Source: Mariniflexile sp. AS56 (lineage in GTDB: Bacteria; Bacteroidota; Bacteroidia; Flavobacteriales; Flavobacteriaceae). Taken from it: a DNA stretch of 64,000 nt. Position 1 is the stretch's first letter, and every line of letters starts with the position of its first letter. The notes under the pieces were generated by a model. The model made no database searches and was not told where the DNA came from. It worked only from the letters and a program-made list of their open reading frames with translations. Location of the stretch: assembly GCF_030552475.1 (NCBI RefSeq), contig NZ_JAUPED010000002.1, positions 186,001-250,000 of the forward strand. Reading direction: 5' to 3'. The position numbers were made by a program, and so were the translations under genes. Of the stretch, positions 8,291-17,361 are shown piece after piece.

Positions 8291-9331
8291 ATGGCAAAGA
8301 ATCCCGTAAAACAACTATTCAGAATCCTATTTATCACGGCGAGTATAGGTTCTTTGTGGTTTGTGCCATGGATTTTGGTAAAGGCTTGGATTTTACCGCT
8401 ACCTGATACCGTTCAAGAACAACTCAACCAAAGCCTAGATCATGGGTTTGATGGCATAATTGTGTACGTGGACCAAGCAGGGAAACCGCCCGAGTTTTAT
8501 GCAGCTGGTTGGCATGATCGAAAAAACAAGATAAAGGCTTACCCGCAAGCCTTATTCAAAATAGCGAGTATAACCAAGCTTTATGTGGCGGTTGCCACTG
8601 CAAAATTGGTCAAAAACCAACAGTTGTCTTTGGATAAAACCGTCGCTGATTACTTTCCAGAACTAAAGGGTAGCATTGAAAATGCCGAACGCATCACCTT
8701 AAAAATGATGCTGCAACACCGGAGTGGTATCCCTAATTTTATAGAACATCCTGATTATTGGACTAAGCCACCTAAAAACAGTCAAGACATGCTTGATTAT
8801 GCACTAGATTTACCTGCGGACTTTGAGCCCGATGCCGATTATAAGTATTCAAACACCAATTATCTGTTGATTTCTAATCTTATTGATAAAGTGCTGGGGT
8901 ATAGCCATAAGCAATATATTAAAGAAGAAATTTTAATACCGCTTGGGCTAAAAAATACTTTCGGTTCCCTTCAAGATGTCGATATAAACCGTGTAATGAG
9001 TGGGTATTATGTTGGTTATGAGGAAGATTTTAAGACTGAAGATATGGGGTTAATGCTTGCGACCGTTGAAGATGTAGGCATGTTTTTGAGAGCATTAAAT
9101 GATGGTTCTGTTTTTAATGAAGGGGAACAGGAAATTTATAGCGCCATTTATGTGTACGAACATACAGGGCTAATTGTGGGCTATCAAAGCATTGCAAAAT
9201 ACCATGAAGACCTAGATACGGTTGTCATTCAATTTAATAATACCACCAATTTTGATGGCTATGATTGGAATTTAGCTGAAATTATGTATAACCGAGTTTT
9301 GAAAATAGTACGAAAACAAAGAAGTAAGTAA
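8291..9331 (+). CDS. serine hydrolase, beta-lactamase class C/PBP4* type
   Basis: A membrane-anchored or exported hydrolase of about 346 residues. Motifs are Ser-Ile-Thr-Lys (KIASITKLYVA; Ser nucleophile and Lys base), Tyr-Ser-Asn (YKYSNTNYLL) and a C-terminal HTG (YEHTGLIVGYQS), the three active-site elements of class C beta-lactamases, DD-peptidases and related esterases. An N-terminal hydrophobic segment (LFRILFITASIGSLWFVPWILV) should act as signal anchor. I prefer the ATG at 8291 to a GTG at 8276 in the same frame. The C-terminal part is shorter than in AmpC. Convergent with the transglutaminase operon. Substrate could be a D-amino-acid peptide or ester; real beta-lactamase activity is not implied. 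Confidence 0.78.
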   Translation: MAKNPVKQLFRILFITASIGSLWFVPWILVKAWILPLPDTVQEQLNQSLDHGFDGIIVYVDQAGKPPEFYAAGWHDRKNKIKAYPQALFKIASITKLYVAVATAKLVKNQQLSLDKTVADYFPELKGSIENAERITLKMMLQHRSGIPNFIEHPDYWTKPPKNSQDMLDYALDLPADFEPDADYKYSNTNYLLISNLIDKVLGYSHKQYIKEEILIPLGLKNTFGSLQDVDINRVMSGYYVGYEEDFKTEDMGLMLATVEDVGMFLRALNDGSVFNEGEQEIYSAIYVYEHTGLIVGYQSIAKYHEDLDTVVIQFNNTTNFDGYDWNLAEIMYNRVLKIVRKQRSK

Positions 9332-9348
9332 CCCACTAAAAAAAGTAT

Positions 9349-10239
9349 TTAAACAGCTGGACGAATATCAACCGCAACACTCATCTTATTTTTACCAGTG
9401 CTGTAAATAACGCCTTTTAGTGGCGGCACATCATAATAATCACGTCCCCACGACACCGTAATGTGTTGGTTTTTTGGTATTTGATTGTTTGTAGGGTCAA
9501 AATCTACCCAACCGAATGTTGGGATGTAAACGGAAAACCACGCATGCGAGGCATCTGTACCCACCAATTTTATTTTTCCAGGAGGAGGTAATGTTTCAAT
9601 ATAACCACTTACATAGCGTGCCGGTAAGCCAATAGATCGCACACAAGCAATGGCTATTTGCGCAAAATCTTGACACACCCCTTTTTTCTCTGTCATAACC
9701 TCTTGTAATGGGGTTGCAATGGTACTAAAGCTAGAATCGAAGTCAAATTCGGTAAAAATACGTTCCATTAACTCATAAGCAGCTTCAAAAATAGGTCTGT
9801 CAGGTTTAAAGGACACTTCGGCATAGGCTTTTATTTCTGGTGAAATTTTAGCTATAAAAATGGATTCCAATATAAATTGCTTGGCATCAATATGCTCGGG
9901 TGTATTTGCTTTTAAGGTGCTTAACGCTGTTTCCAAAGTGATGGTTTTACCTATTTCCGAATCTTCAATATCGGGTTGTAAGGCGTAATCTCTTAGTATT
10001 TTGCTTTTAGCAGTTACTTTTAGTTCGGTATGATGTGTTTGAATGGAAAACCGTGTAATGGTATTTCCAAAAAAGTCTAATCGTTCAGAAATTTCAGCAG
10101 GCTCCGGACTAATTTCAAGCTCATATTCTAATAAGGTTTGACCTAAAATAGATTTAGGCTTTAATGTGGCAATGTTATGGCAAAAAGTAACGCCACTTTC
10201 ATAGTCATAACTGGTGGTATGTGAAACTTGAAATTCCAT
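9349..10239 (-). CDS. transglutaminase-like cysteine peptidase (operon gene 3)
   Basis: A 296-residue protein with the bacterial transglutaminase-like N-terminal domain (residues about 1-85, starting FQVSHTTSYDYE) followed by a papain-like transglutaminase core. The catalytic triad is visible: Cys189 in KKGVCQDFAQ, His232 in DASHAWFSVY and the Asp in WVDFDPTNN (246 or 248). No signal peptide, so cytoplasmic. Family members act as peptidases or amide-forming enzymes. It starts 2 nt after the ATP-grasp/alpha-E gene and ends the minus-strand operon, convergent with the serine hydrolase. Comparative genomics of ATP-grasp/alpha-E clusters predicts such proteases process a peptide made by the ligase. 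Confidence 0.85.
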   Translation of the reverse strand: MEFQVSHTTSYDYESGVTFCHNIATLKPKSILGQTLLEYELEISPEPAEISERLDFFGNTITRFSIQTHHTELKVTAKSKILRDYALQPDIEDSEIGKTITLETALSTLKANTPEHIDAKQFILESIFIAKISPEIKAYAEVSFKPDRPIFEAAYELMERIFTEFDFDSSFSTIATPLQEVMTEKKGVCQDFAQIAIACVRSIGLPARYVSGYIETLPPPGKIKLVGTDASHAWFSVYIPTFGWVDFDPTNNQIPKNQHITVSWGRDYYDVPPLKGVIYSTGKNKMSVAVDIRPAV

Positions 10240-10241
10240 AA

Positions 10242-12803
10242 TTAAAGGGGGAAATTTTGATTAACCAATTGTTTTTGTTGGTACACATGATTGAAATAGG
10301 TGTTTGAAACAGACAAAGACATTTCATGCAATAAATCGCTTAATTCAGCCAAAGCATCATCTAGTTCTTGTCTAATAATCCCATCAGTATCTAATTCTAA
10401 AAGAGAATCCATCTTCAAACTTCTAATTTTAAAATTGGCTTCTGAAATGAATTTTTGACATTCGGTAGCTTTCCCTGTAACTTCAGAATGTGGTAATCTG
10501 TCAATATCTTTTTGAATGCGCCTTAGTTGATAGGTGAGTGATTTTGGGTATTCTTTATCTAATAAAATAAGATTTATTACATTTTCAATACTTAAATACG
10601 ACCTGTAACTGTAGCGGTAAATATTTAAGCTTTCATGACTGTTTAATACAGCTTCCAAAATCTCGTATTGTGTGTGCTCTTTATGATTCATCACTAAAAG
10701 AGAACGACATTTGGCTATATTCATGGTCGCTTGTTCGGTTTGTAAACCTATAAAATATAGCAGTAAGCCTTGTTCAACCAAAATGCTTTCTTCGATAAGG
10801 CCCATAAAAGCAATAAGTCTGGTAATAATACGGTCTAATAATTTGATAAGGGCAGCGGTAGACTTTTTGTCGTCTGCTTCCTCAAACTGTTTCCAAATTT
10901 TTTGAATACCATCAAAAACACGCCACATGTCTTTAGACCATAAGTTTCGCAGTGAGAAGTATGAATTATTAAAACTGGAAAGTGTCTGCGCAAAGCTTCC
11001 CATGCGATTCCCATCAATAATAAGCGAGCGAATTTCTTTTAAAGGATTTTTTAAGGCTGCTTCGCCTTCTTCACCTATAAAACCAGGAAAAGTGGACGTA
11101 ATATTTGTAACCGATTGAAACAAATTAAGCAAACTCTCAGACTGTGTTTTTTGTTTATTATACTGCTCGTTACTCATTTTATTGAGCACGGTACGTAAAA
11201 ATCGAGCGGTCACTAGGGCTCTGCCTAAATACCTTCCAGACCAATATAGGTTTTCGGCGGTATTACTAGGTAAATCGTTAATGCCTGAAATGGAAATTCT
11301 ACAGGTACTGTCCCATGAATAATTTTGAATATGGGTTTGTGGATTGTCTGTAACAATCCAGAAATCCTTACTCACACCACCACGTTGGTTGGATACAAAT
11401 AAGTTTTCACGTTCTGCAGCAACGCGTACTAAACCTCCAGGCATGACCGAATAGCCATCTTTGTGTGCAATAGAAAAGGTTCTGCACATCACTTTACGGG
11501 GTTCTAGCTTGCCATTTACAAAATCGGGGGCTGTAGAAAATGATATTTTTTCTTGCGCTACAAAAACAAAAGGGTTAGAAAGAATTTCCTTTTTTAAGGA
11601 TTCTAACTCACTTGGTTTTAAAAATTCACAGAAAAAGATGCTTTCTCTATTTGATCGGTCTATTCGTTTTACAACCAAATTAGTTAGGTTGTTTAAAACA
11701 TAGGCGCGTTCTTTTTTTTGTCCGCACCACCAGGATGCAATTTGTGGCAAGATTAAATCTTCCTTAAAAAAGTATTTACAAATAACGTTCATAAACGGGA
11801 TAAGCCCAGAATTTTCTAAAACGCCACTACCTATTGGGTTTACAATGGCTACTTTCTGTTCTCTTACAACGTCCAATAAACCAGCAACACCTAAGTAGGA
11901 GTCTTCACGAAGCTCTAAAGGATCCATAAACACATCATCCACTCGTCTTAAAATCACATCGACTTGTTTCAGTTCTTTTAAAGATTTCATCCAAACTTTA
12001 CCGCTTCTAACCACCAAATCGTTCCCTGTAACTAATGGATACCCCAAAAATGAAGACATGTAAGCGTGTTCAAAATAGGTTTCATTTAAAGGACCTGGTG
12101 TTAATATTACAATGGTGGGGTTGTCTTTATTTTGAGGTGCCGACTCAATAAGCATTTGATTAAATTCATAAAAGAAATGCGTAGGCTGTTTAACATGGAT
12201 ATCTTTAAAAACATCTGGTAAAACACGGCTCGTCGAAAACCTATTTTCTAAAGCATAGCCCATGCCCGAAGGCGCTTGGGTTCTATCATTCACCACCCAC
12301 ATGCGTCCATCAGGACCACGTGCTAAATCGGCTGAATAAATTAATAGATTTTTTGCTGTTTTATATTGAATTTGGTCACATTGTCTTAAAAAACCACGGT
12401 GTGCATAAATAACTTCAGGCGGAATGATGCCGTTTTTTATAAGCTCGCGCTCTCCATAAATATCTTTCAATATCAGATTTAATAATTCTGAACGTTGTTT
12501 GATACCTTTTTCAATCGTTTCCCATTCTTTTTGATGAACAAGAAAAGGCACAATGTTTAGATCCCAGGTGCGATGCATGCCTTTGGGGTCGTTATAAACA
12601 TTGTACGTGACACCGTTTTCATCCATTAACCAATCAATCTCATTTTGCTTTGAGATTAAGGTTTCGGCTCCTATTTCGGTTAAATTACTTAGTAATTTGT
12701 CCCAATTAGGATTTACAGACATATTAGATTTCAATACTTCATCATAATTACTTTCAGCAGAAAAGTAGTTTTTAAAAAGGGTGTTTTTATCGATCAGCAT
12801 CAA
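10242..12803 (-). CDS. circularly permuted ATP-grasp ligase fused to alpha-E domain (operon gene 2)
   Basis: An 853-residue fusion. Residues about 70-490 form a circularly permuted ATP-grasp of the COG2308 type, with VLTPGPLNETYFEHAYMSSF, then GNDLVVRSGKVWMK, a VILRRVDDVFMDPLEL stretch and NPIGSGVLENSGLIPF, all conserved in the family. Residues about 515-835 are a mostly helical alpha-E domain (opening ENLYWSGRYLGRA). In many proteobacteria these are two adjacent genes; here they are one polypeptide. ATP-grasp enzymes join a carboxylate to an amine through an acyl-phosphate; alpha-E is a helical partner of unknown action. Cytoplasmic, no signal peptide. Spaced 4 nt from gene 1 and 2 nt from gene 3. 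Substrates and product are unknown. Confidence 0.88.
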   Translation of the reverse strand: MMLIDKNTLFKNYFSAESNYDEVLKSNMSVNPNWDKLLSNLTEIGAETLISKQNEIDWLMDENGVTYNVYNDPKGMHRTWDLNIVPFLVHQKEWETIEKGIKQRSELLNLILKDIYGERELIKNGIIPPEVIYAHRGFLRQCDQIQYKTAKNLLIYSADLARGPDGRMWVVNDRTQAPSGMGYALENRFSTSRVLPDVFKDIHVKQPTHFFYEFNQMLIESAPQNKDNPTIVILTPGPLNETYFEHAYMSSFLGYPLVTGNDLVVRSGKVWMKSLKELKQVDVILRRVDDVFMDPLELREDSYLGVAGLLDVVREQKVAIVNPIGSGVLENSGLIPFMNVICKYFFKEDLILPQIASWWCGQKKERAYVLNNLTNLVVKRIDRSNRESIFFCEFLKPSELESLKKEILSNPFVFVAQEKISFSTAPDFVNGKLEPRKVMCRTFSIAHKDGYSVMPGGLVRVAAERENLFVSNQRGGVSKDFWIVTDNPQTHIQNYSWDSTCRISISGINDLPSNTAENLYWSGRYLGRALVTARFLRTVLNKMSNEQYNKQKTQSESLLNLFQSVTNITSTFPGFIGEEGEAALKNPLKEIRSLIIDGNRMGSFAQTLSSFNNSYFSLRNLWSKDMWRVFDGIQKIWKQFEEADDKKSTAALIKLLDRIITRLIAFMGLIEESILVEQGLLLYFIGLQTEQATMNIAKCRSLLVMNHKEHTQYEILEAVLNSHESLNIYRYSYRSYLSIENVINLILLDKEYPKSLTYQLRRIQKDIDRLPHSEVTGKATECQKFISEANFKIRSLKMDSLLELDTDGIIRQELDDALAELSDLLHEMSLSVSNTYFNHVYQQKQLVNQNFPL

Positions 12804-12807
12804 TCAT

Positions 12808-15800
12808 TTATTTTTTTCTGAGATCTAAGGTATAAGGAAATTCGAAATTAATTGGTAATTCTTTGTATTTAAATTTTTTGGTGCTATCAAGTTTTTGAAC
12901 ATTCTTGCTAGAGTTGTTATCATCTTGTGATATTTGTTCGACATCGAACACGTCACCTTGAGTGTGACCTTGCTCCCAAAAACGGTTAATTCGTCTTGAT
13001 TCGGCTTCATAACTATTCACAGGATAGGTTTCGTACGAACGACCACCAGGATGCGCCACAAAATAGGTGCAGCCACCAATGGAGTGTTTGTTCCAGGTAT
13101 CAATAATATCAAAAACTAAAGGCGTATCAACATCAATAGTAGGGTGAAGGGAGGAATGCGGGTTCCAAGCTTTATAACGGATACTCGCCACATATTCACC
13201 CTTAACACCGGTATTATTAAGGTGTACTTTAACGCCATTACACGCAAGCACATAACGTTCTTCAGTAAAATGTGAGACTTTCACTTGAACACGTTCTACG
13301 GAAGAATCGACATATCGGGCAGTTCCACCACCAGTCATTTCTTCACCCAAAACATTCCAAGGTTCAATAGCCGCACGCAATTCTAAATGGATATTGTTTA
13401 TTTCAACCATTCCATGAAGTGGAAACCTAAATTCGAAAAACGGGTTAAACCAATCTTCTTTAAATGGATAGCCAGCCTTGTTAAGTTGCGTTACAATGTC
13501 CTTAATATCTTCTCGAACATAATGTTCTGTTAGAAATTTATCATGTAATTCGGTGCCCCAACGTACTAAATTATGCTCGTAAGGTTTTTTCCAGAACCAA
13601 GAAACCAAGGTTCTAACCAACAAGTTTTGCATTAAGCTCATTTGCGGGTGTGGTGGCATATCAAAAGCACGTAATTCTAAAATACCTAATCGTCCAGAAG
13701 AAGAATCTGGTGAATATAGTTTATCTATACAGAATTCTGAACGGTGCGTATTTCCTGTTAAATCGGTTAATAAATGGCGGAATAATCTATCAGTTAACCA
13801 AAAAGGGACTTCACCGTTTTTCGGTATTTGACTGAAAGCAATTTCCAACTCGTATAAATTTTCCATGCGCGCTTCATCTATACGAGGCGCCTGACTGGTA
13901 GCACCAATAAAGGCACCAGAAAATAAATAGGAAAGTCCAGGATGGTGTTGCCAAAAGGTTAATAAACTACGCAATAAACTAGGTTTACGTAACAAGGGAC
14001 TATCAGCAGGGGTAACGCCACCTAAGGTAACGTGGTTACCGCCACCAGTACCTGTATGTTTACCATCAAGCATGAATTTTTCAGTACCCAATCGCGATTC
14101 TTTCGCAAGTCTATATAAGGTTAAAGTATTGTTTGTTAGTTCTTCCCAGTTTTTAGCAGGTTGTACATTCACTTCTATGACACCTGGGTCTGGCGTTACT
14201 TTAAGCGATTCTAAACGGTTGTCTTTAGGTGGGTCGTAACCCTCTAAAATAACAGGGATGTTCAGTTCTTTTGCAGTAGCTTCAATGGATGCTATTAAAT
14301 CTAAAAATATTTCTGCCGTATCTAAAGGTGGTAAAAATAAGTGTAGTTTACCCTCTCTAATTTCGGCGCATAACCCAGTGCGAATAAAATAATTAATATT
14401 ATTTTCATAAATACCTTGCTCACTAACCTCTTTAAAACGTCGTGACACTCTATTTTTAAAACTAGGAAGCTTTTTCTTTTTAGAGAAATTATCGGGTTCA
14501 TGTCGAGGGAATTCACCGTGTTCTGGCTTTCTTATAAGGGAGTCTAGCGGTAAACGTAGTCCAATAGGCGAGTTACCTGGAATTAAAAACAGATGGTTAC
14601 GTCTAAAACTCCAATCAGAGGTATACCAGATGTTTTGTGAATTATTTAAAGGTAGAACATAACCAACAGCTTTCGATTTTCCGTCGTTTAGAAGTTGTTT
14701 TAATTTGTTTTTCACCAATAAAGCACCATCATCCTTGGTAGGATCGATGTCTACAGGCAATTTTCCTTCTTCCCAAATAAAGTAAAAAGCATCTTCATAG
14801 GTTGGGATGATATGTCTATTCGTGACACCTAAATAGGTAGTTAAGGTGTTTAAAAAGAGCTTGTCGGCATCTTCAGGTAGTGGCGGATTGTCTGAAAATA
14901 AAGAAAGTAACTCTTTATTGTGCCAAATTTTTTTTCCATCCTTTCGCCAGCATATTTCAATAGACCAACGCGGAAGTGGTTCCCCAGGGTACCATTTCCC
15001 TTGGGCTTGATGCAAAATACCACCGTTACTAAATTCATCATATAATTTAGCAGATAGGTTTTTTGCCAATTCGCGTTTGTGTGGACCATCGGCATCGGTA
15101 TTCCATTCGGGCGATTCCATATCATCTATAGAAACAAAAGTGGGTTCACCCCCCATGGTTAACCTCACATCGCGTTTTTCTAGTTCTTTTTCTACTTTAA
15201 AACCGAGGTTATAAATTTCATCCCACTGCTCTTCAGTATATGGCTTGGTAACACGAGGCGATTCGAAAATACGTTTTACTGAGTTCTCAAAAAAGAATTC
15301 GGTTTCGCAAACATCACTCATACCCGAAACAGGTGCAGCACTTTCAAAAGAAGGTGTACAGGCTAATGGAATATGCCCTTCGCCAGCTAATAAACCGGAA
15401 GTTGCATCAAAACCGATCCAACCAGCTCCCGGAAGATAAACTTCCGCCCAAGCATGTAAATCCGTAAAATCTTCTTCAGGACCAGAAGGACCATCCAAGG
15501 ATTTTTCATCGGATTTTAATTGCACTAAATATCCAGACACAAAACGGGCTCCAAAGCCTAAATGGCGTAACGCCTGTACAAATAACCAAGCGTAATCACG
15601 ACACGAGCCACTTTTAAGCTTTAAGGTTTCTTCACACTTTTGAACGCCTGGGTCTAAGCGTATATTGTACTTTAAATATTCATATATTTTTTTATTAATG
15701 TCTATTAGAAAATAGATGGTTTTTCGAGGTGTTTTATCAATAGACCTTACGAAATCTTGTAATAATTCACCGTTTTCAGTGATTTCTAAATAAGGTAGAA

Positions 15801-16140
15801 GTTCCTTTTTTGTAGTAACATCGTACTTAAAAGGAATTTCTTCAGCATACTCTTCAACAAAAAAATCGAAGGGATTTATGGTTTTTAAATCGGCTATAAT
15901 TTCAACTTCAATAGATAATTCCTTTGTTTTCTCCGGAAAAATTAAACGCGCCATATAGTTTCCAAATGGGTCTTGTTGCCAATTAAAAAACTGATTTTCG
16001 GGTTTTATTTTTATGGAATACGCTTCTATAGGGGTTCTGCTATGTGGAGCAGGGCGTAATCTGAAAATGTGTGGAGATAATGATACTGAACGATCGTATT
16101 TGTATTGTGTTTTGTGTGAAATTACAATTTTTAAAGCCAT
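12808..16140 (-). CDS. transglutaminase-DUF2126 (putative amidoligase) fusion (operon gene 1)
   Basis: A 1110-residue two-part protein. Residues 1-290 are a transglutaminase-like domain with its own N-terminal beta domain (KIVISHKTQYKYD) and a full triad: Cys180 (SGSCRDYAW), His229 (DLHAWAEVY) and Asp245 (GWIGFDATSG). From about residue 315 comes DUF2126, opening RDVRLTMGGEPTFVSIDD and containing EPLPRWSIEICWRKDG, GTGGGNHVTLGG and RAFDMPPHPQMSL. From memory, DUF2126 is described as a putative amidoligase with glutamine-synthetase-like fold found almost always with such transglutaminases. The length is normal for this fusion. It is first in a tightly packed operon and follows a 318-bp region with a TAnnTTTG-type promoter element. 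Confidence 0.88.
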   Translation of the reverse strand: MALKIVISHKTQYKYDRSVSLSPHIFRLRPAPHSRTPIEAYSIKIKPENQFFNWQQDPFGNYMARLIFPEKTKELSIEVEIIADLKTINPFDFFVEEYAEEIPFKYDVTTKKELLPYLEITENGELLQDFVRSIDKTPRKTIYFLIDINKKIYEYLKYNIRLDPGVQKCEETLKLKSGSCRDYAWLFVQALRHLGFGARFVSGYLVQLKSDEKSLDGPSGPEEDFTDLHAWAEVYLPGAGWIGFDATSGLLAGEGHIPLACTPSFESAAPVSGMSDVCETEFFFENSVKRIFESPRVTKPYTEEQWDEIYNLGFKVEKELEKRDVRLTMGGEPTFVSIDDMESPEWNTDADGPHKRELAKNLSAKLYDEFSNGGILHQAQGKWYPGEPLPRWSIEICWRKDGKKIWHNKELLSLFSDNPPLPEDADKLFLNTLTTYLGVTNRHIIPTYEDAFYFIWEEGKLPVDIDPTKDDGALLVKNKLKQLLNDGKSKAVGYVLPLNNSQNIWYTSDWSFRRNHLFLIPGNSPIGLRLPLDSLIRKPEHGEFPRHEPDNFSKKKKLPSFKNRVSRRFKEVSEQGIYENNINYFIRTGLCAEIREGKLHLFLPPLDTAEIFLDLIASIEATAKELNIPVILEGYDPPKDNRLESLKVTPDPGVIEVNVQPAKNWEELTNNTLTLYRLAKESRLGTEKFMLDGKHTGTGGGNHVTLGGVTPADSPLLRKPSLLRSLLTFWQHHPGLSYLFSGAFIGATSQAPRIDEARMENLYELEIAFSQIPKNGEVPFWLTDRLFRHLLTDLTGNTHRSEFCIDKLYSPDSSSGRLGILELRAFDMPPHPQMSLMQNLLVRTLVSWFWKKPYEHNLVRWGTELHDKFLTEHYVREDIKDIVTQLNKAGYPFKEDWFNPFFEFRFPLHGMVEINNIHLELRAAIEPWNVLGEEMTGGGTARYVDSSVERVQVKVSHFTEERYVLACNGVKVHLNNTGVKGEYVASIRYKAWNPHSSLHPTIDVDTPLVFDIIDTWNKHSIGGCTYFVAHPGGRSYETYPVNSYEAESRRINRFWEQGHTQGDVFDVEQISQDDNNSSKNVQKLDSTKKFKYKELPINFEFPYTLDLRKK

Positions 16141-16458
16141 TTAAAAGTAGTGTTAGAAACAGTGTAAGTTAATATTTAAATTGAAATGAAAATGCTTTTT
16201 GTGAACTGTAATTTACAAATATATAAGCAGTAAGTCTTAAAAAAAGCATAAGTAATCTCAATTTTATAAAAATAATAGAATTCCAACAGGAAACTACTAT
16301 AATCTCATAAATTGTAGTTAAAAAAGCACATATTATTAATAGTGTTTTTGTTAAAATAAGGGTTTATTAATAGTGATTATTTTAAGAAAGTAGGAATCAT
16401 ATGAATTTACACATATTTATATGTATTTTTAGACAGTTAATTTAAACGAAATGGTCCT
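16141..16458. other. AT-rich divergent intergenic region
   Basis: Separates the minus-strand transglutaminase operon from the plus-strand SMP-30 gene. Apart from one minus-strand -7 element at 16216-16223 I see no open frame, repeat or hairpin in it. A TATTTTTA near 16425 could be a weak -7 box for the plus-strand gene. Confidence 0.4.
16216..16223 (-). promoter_or_regulatory. putative Bacteroidota -7 element (TATATTTG) for the transglutaminase operon
   Basis: Reading the minus strand this is TA-TA-TTTG, matching TAnnTTTG. It would start transcription about 70 nt before the ATG at 16140. No TTG -33 box at the usual 17-23 bp spacing is seen, so support is partial. Confidence 0.35.
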
Positions 16459-17355
16459 GTGAAAATCTTAAAATTTGTACCCTTATTGATTACAATAGTC
16501 TTTTTTATAGACGCTATGTCTAGTCAAACCAAGATAAAATTAATTAAGAAAAACGCACAAGTTGAAATGATAGAAACGGGGTTTCTTTTTACCGAAGGGC
16601 CTGCGGTGGCAAAAAATGGAACTGTTTATTTCACAGACCAACCTAATGATAAAATTCATATGTGGGATGAAAAGAAAGGGGTTTCATTGTATTTGGAAGG
16701 AACAGGAAGATCAAACGGTTTGTATTTTAATTACAAAGGACAGTTAGTTGCTTGTGCAGATGAAAAAAATCAATTGGTTTACTTTGATGAAAACAAGAAA
16801 ATGCATGTTATTTTTCAAGATTTTGAAGGGAAACATTTAAATGCGCCCAACGATTTGTGGATTGCTCCAAATGGAATAATTTATTTTACCGATCCGTATT
16901 ATCATAGATCTTGGTGGCAAGAAGGGCATAAGGAAATTCAAGAGGTTCCTGGAGTATATGTGTTAAATACTGAAGGGCATATAAAACGTGTGATTTCTGA
17001 TTTCGTAAAACCCAACGGTATTATAGGAACACCAGATGGAAAAACACTTTATGTGGCAGATATTGGAGGTTCCAAAATATGGAAGTATGCGATAAATAAA
17101 GACGGCACTTTAAGTGATAAAACCTTTTTCGCACCGCATGGTAGTGATGGAATGACTATCGATACCAAAGGGAATGTATATCTAACCTCCGGAAAAGTAT
17201 GGGTATACAATCCCGAAGGTCAATTAATTAAAGAAATTGAGACACCAGAAAAACCTTCGAATGTTTGTTTTGGTGGTAAAAAAAGAAATGTACTTTTTAT
17301 TACGGCTCGAAAATCTGTTTACTCATTAAAGATGCGGGTTAAAAATGTCTATTAA
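16459..17355 (+). CDS. exported SMP-30/gluconolactonase-like protein
   Basis: A 298-residue six-bladed beta-propeller of the SMP-30/gluconolactonase/LRE family: FTEGPAVAKNGTVYFTDQPND, GRSNGLYFNYKGQLVACAD, LNAPNDLWIAPNGIIYFTDP, PNGIIGTPDGKTLYVAD and GSDGMTIDTKGNVYLT are the repeated metal-site blade signatures (Glu, Asn, Asp ligands). A signal peptide spans about residues 1-22, so it acts in the periplasm on sugar lactones or similar esters. The start is GTG at 16459; no ATG fits the signal peptide. It ends 6 nt from the convergent KDG kinase gene. Both could belong to sugar-acid catabolism, though they are not co-transcribed. Confidence 0.82.
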   Translation: MKILKFVPLLITIVFFIDAMSSQTKIKLIKKNAQVEMIETGFLFTEGPAVAKNGTVYFTDQPNDKIHMWDEKKGVSLYLEGTGRSNGLYFNYKGQLVACADEKNQLVYFDENKKMHVIFQDFEGKHLNAPNDLWIAPNGIIYFTDPYYHRSWWQEGHKEIQEVPGVYVLNTEGHIKRVISDFVKPNGIIGTPDGKTLYVADIGGSKIWKYAINKDGTLSDKTFFAPHGSDGMTIDTKGNVYLTSGKVWVYNPEGQLIKEIETPEKPSNVCFGGKKRNVLFITARKSVYSLKMRVKNVY

Positions 17356-17361
17356 ATGGTT

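Noticed and set aside
8291-9331. True class C beta-lactamase conferring resistance
   Set aside because: Only generic SxxK/YxN/HTG motifs are present; the protein is shorter than AmpC and without ampR-like neighbour.
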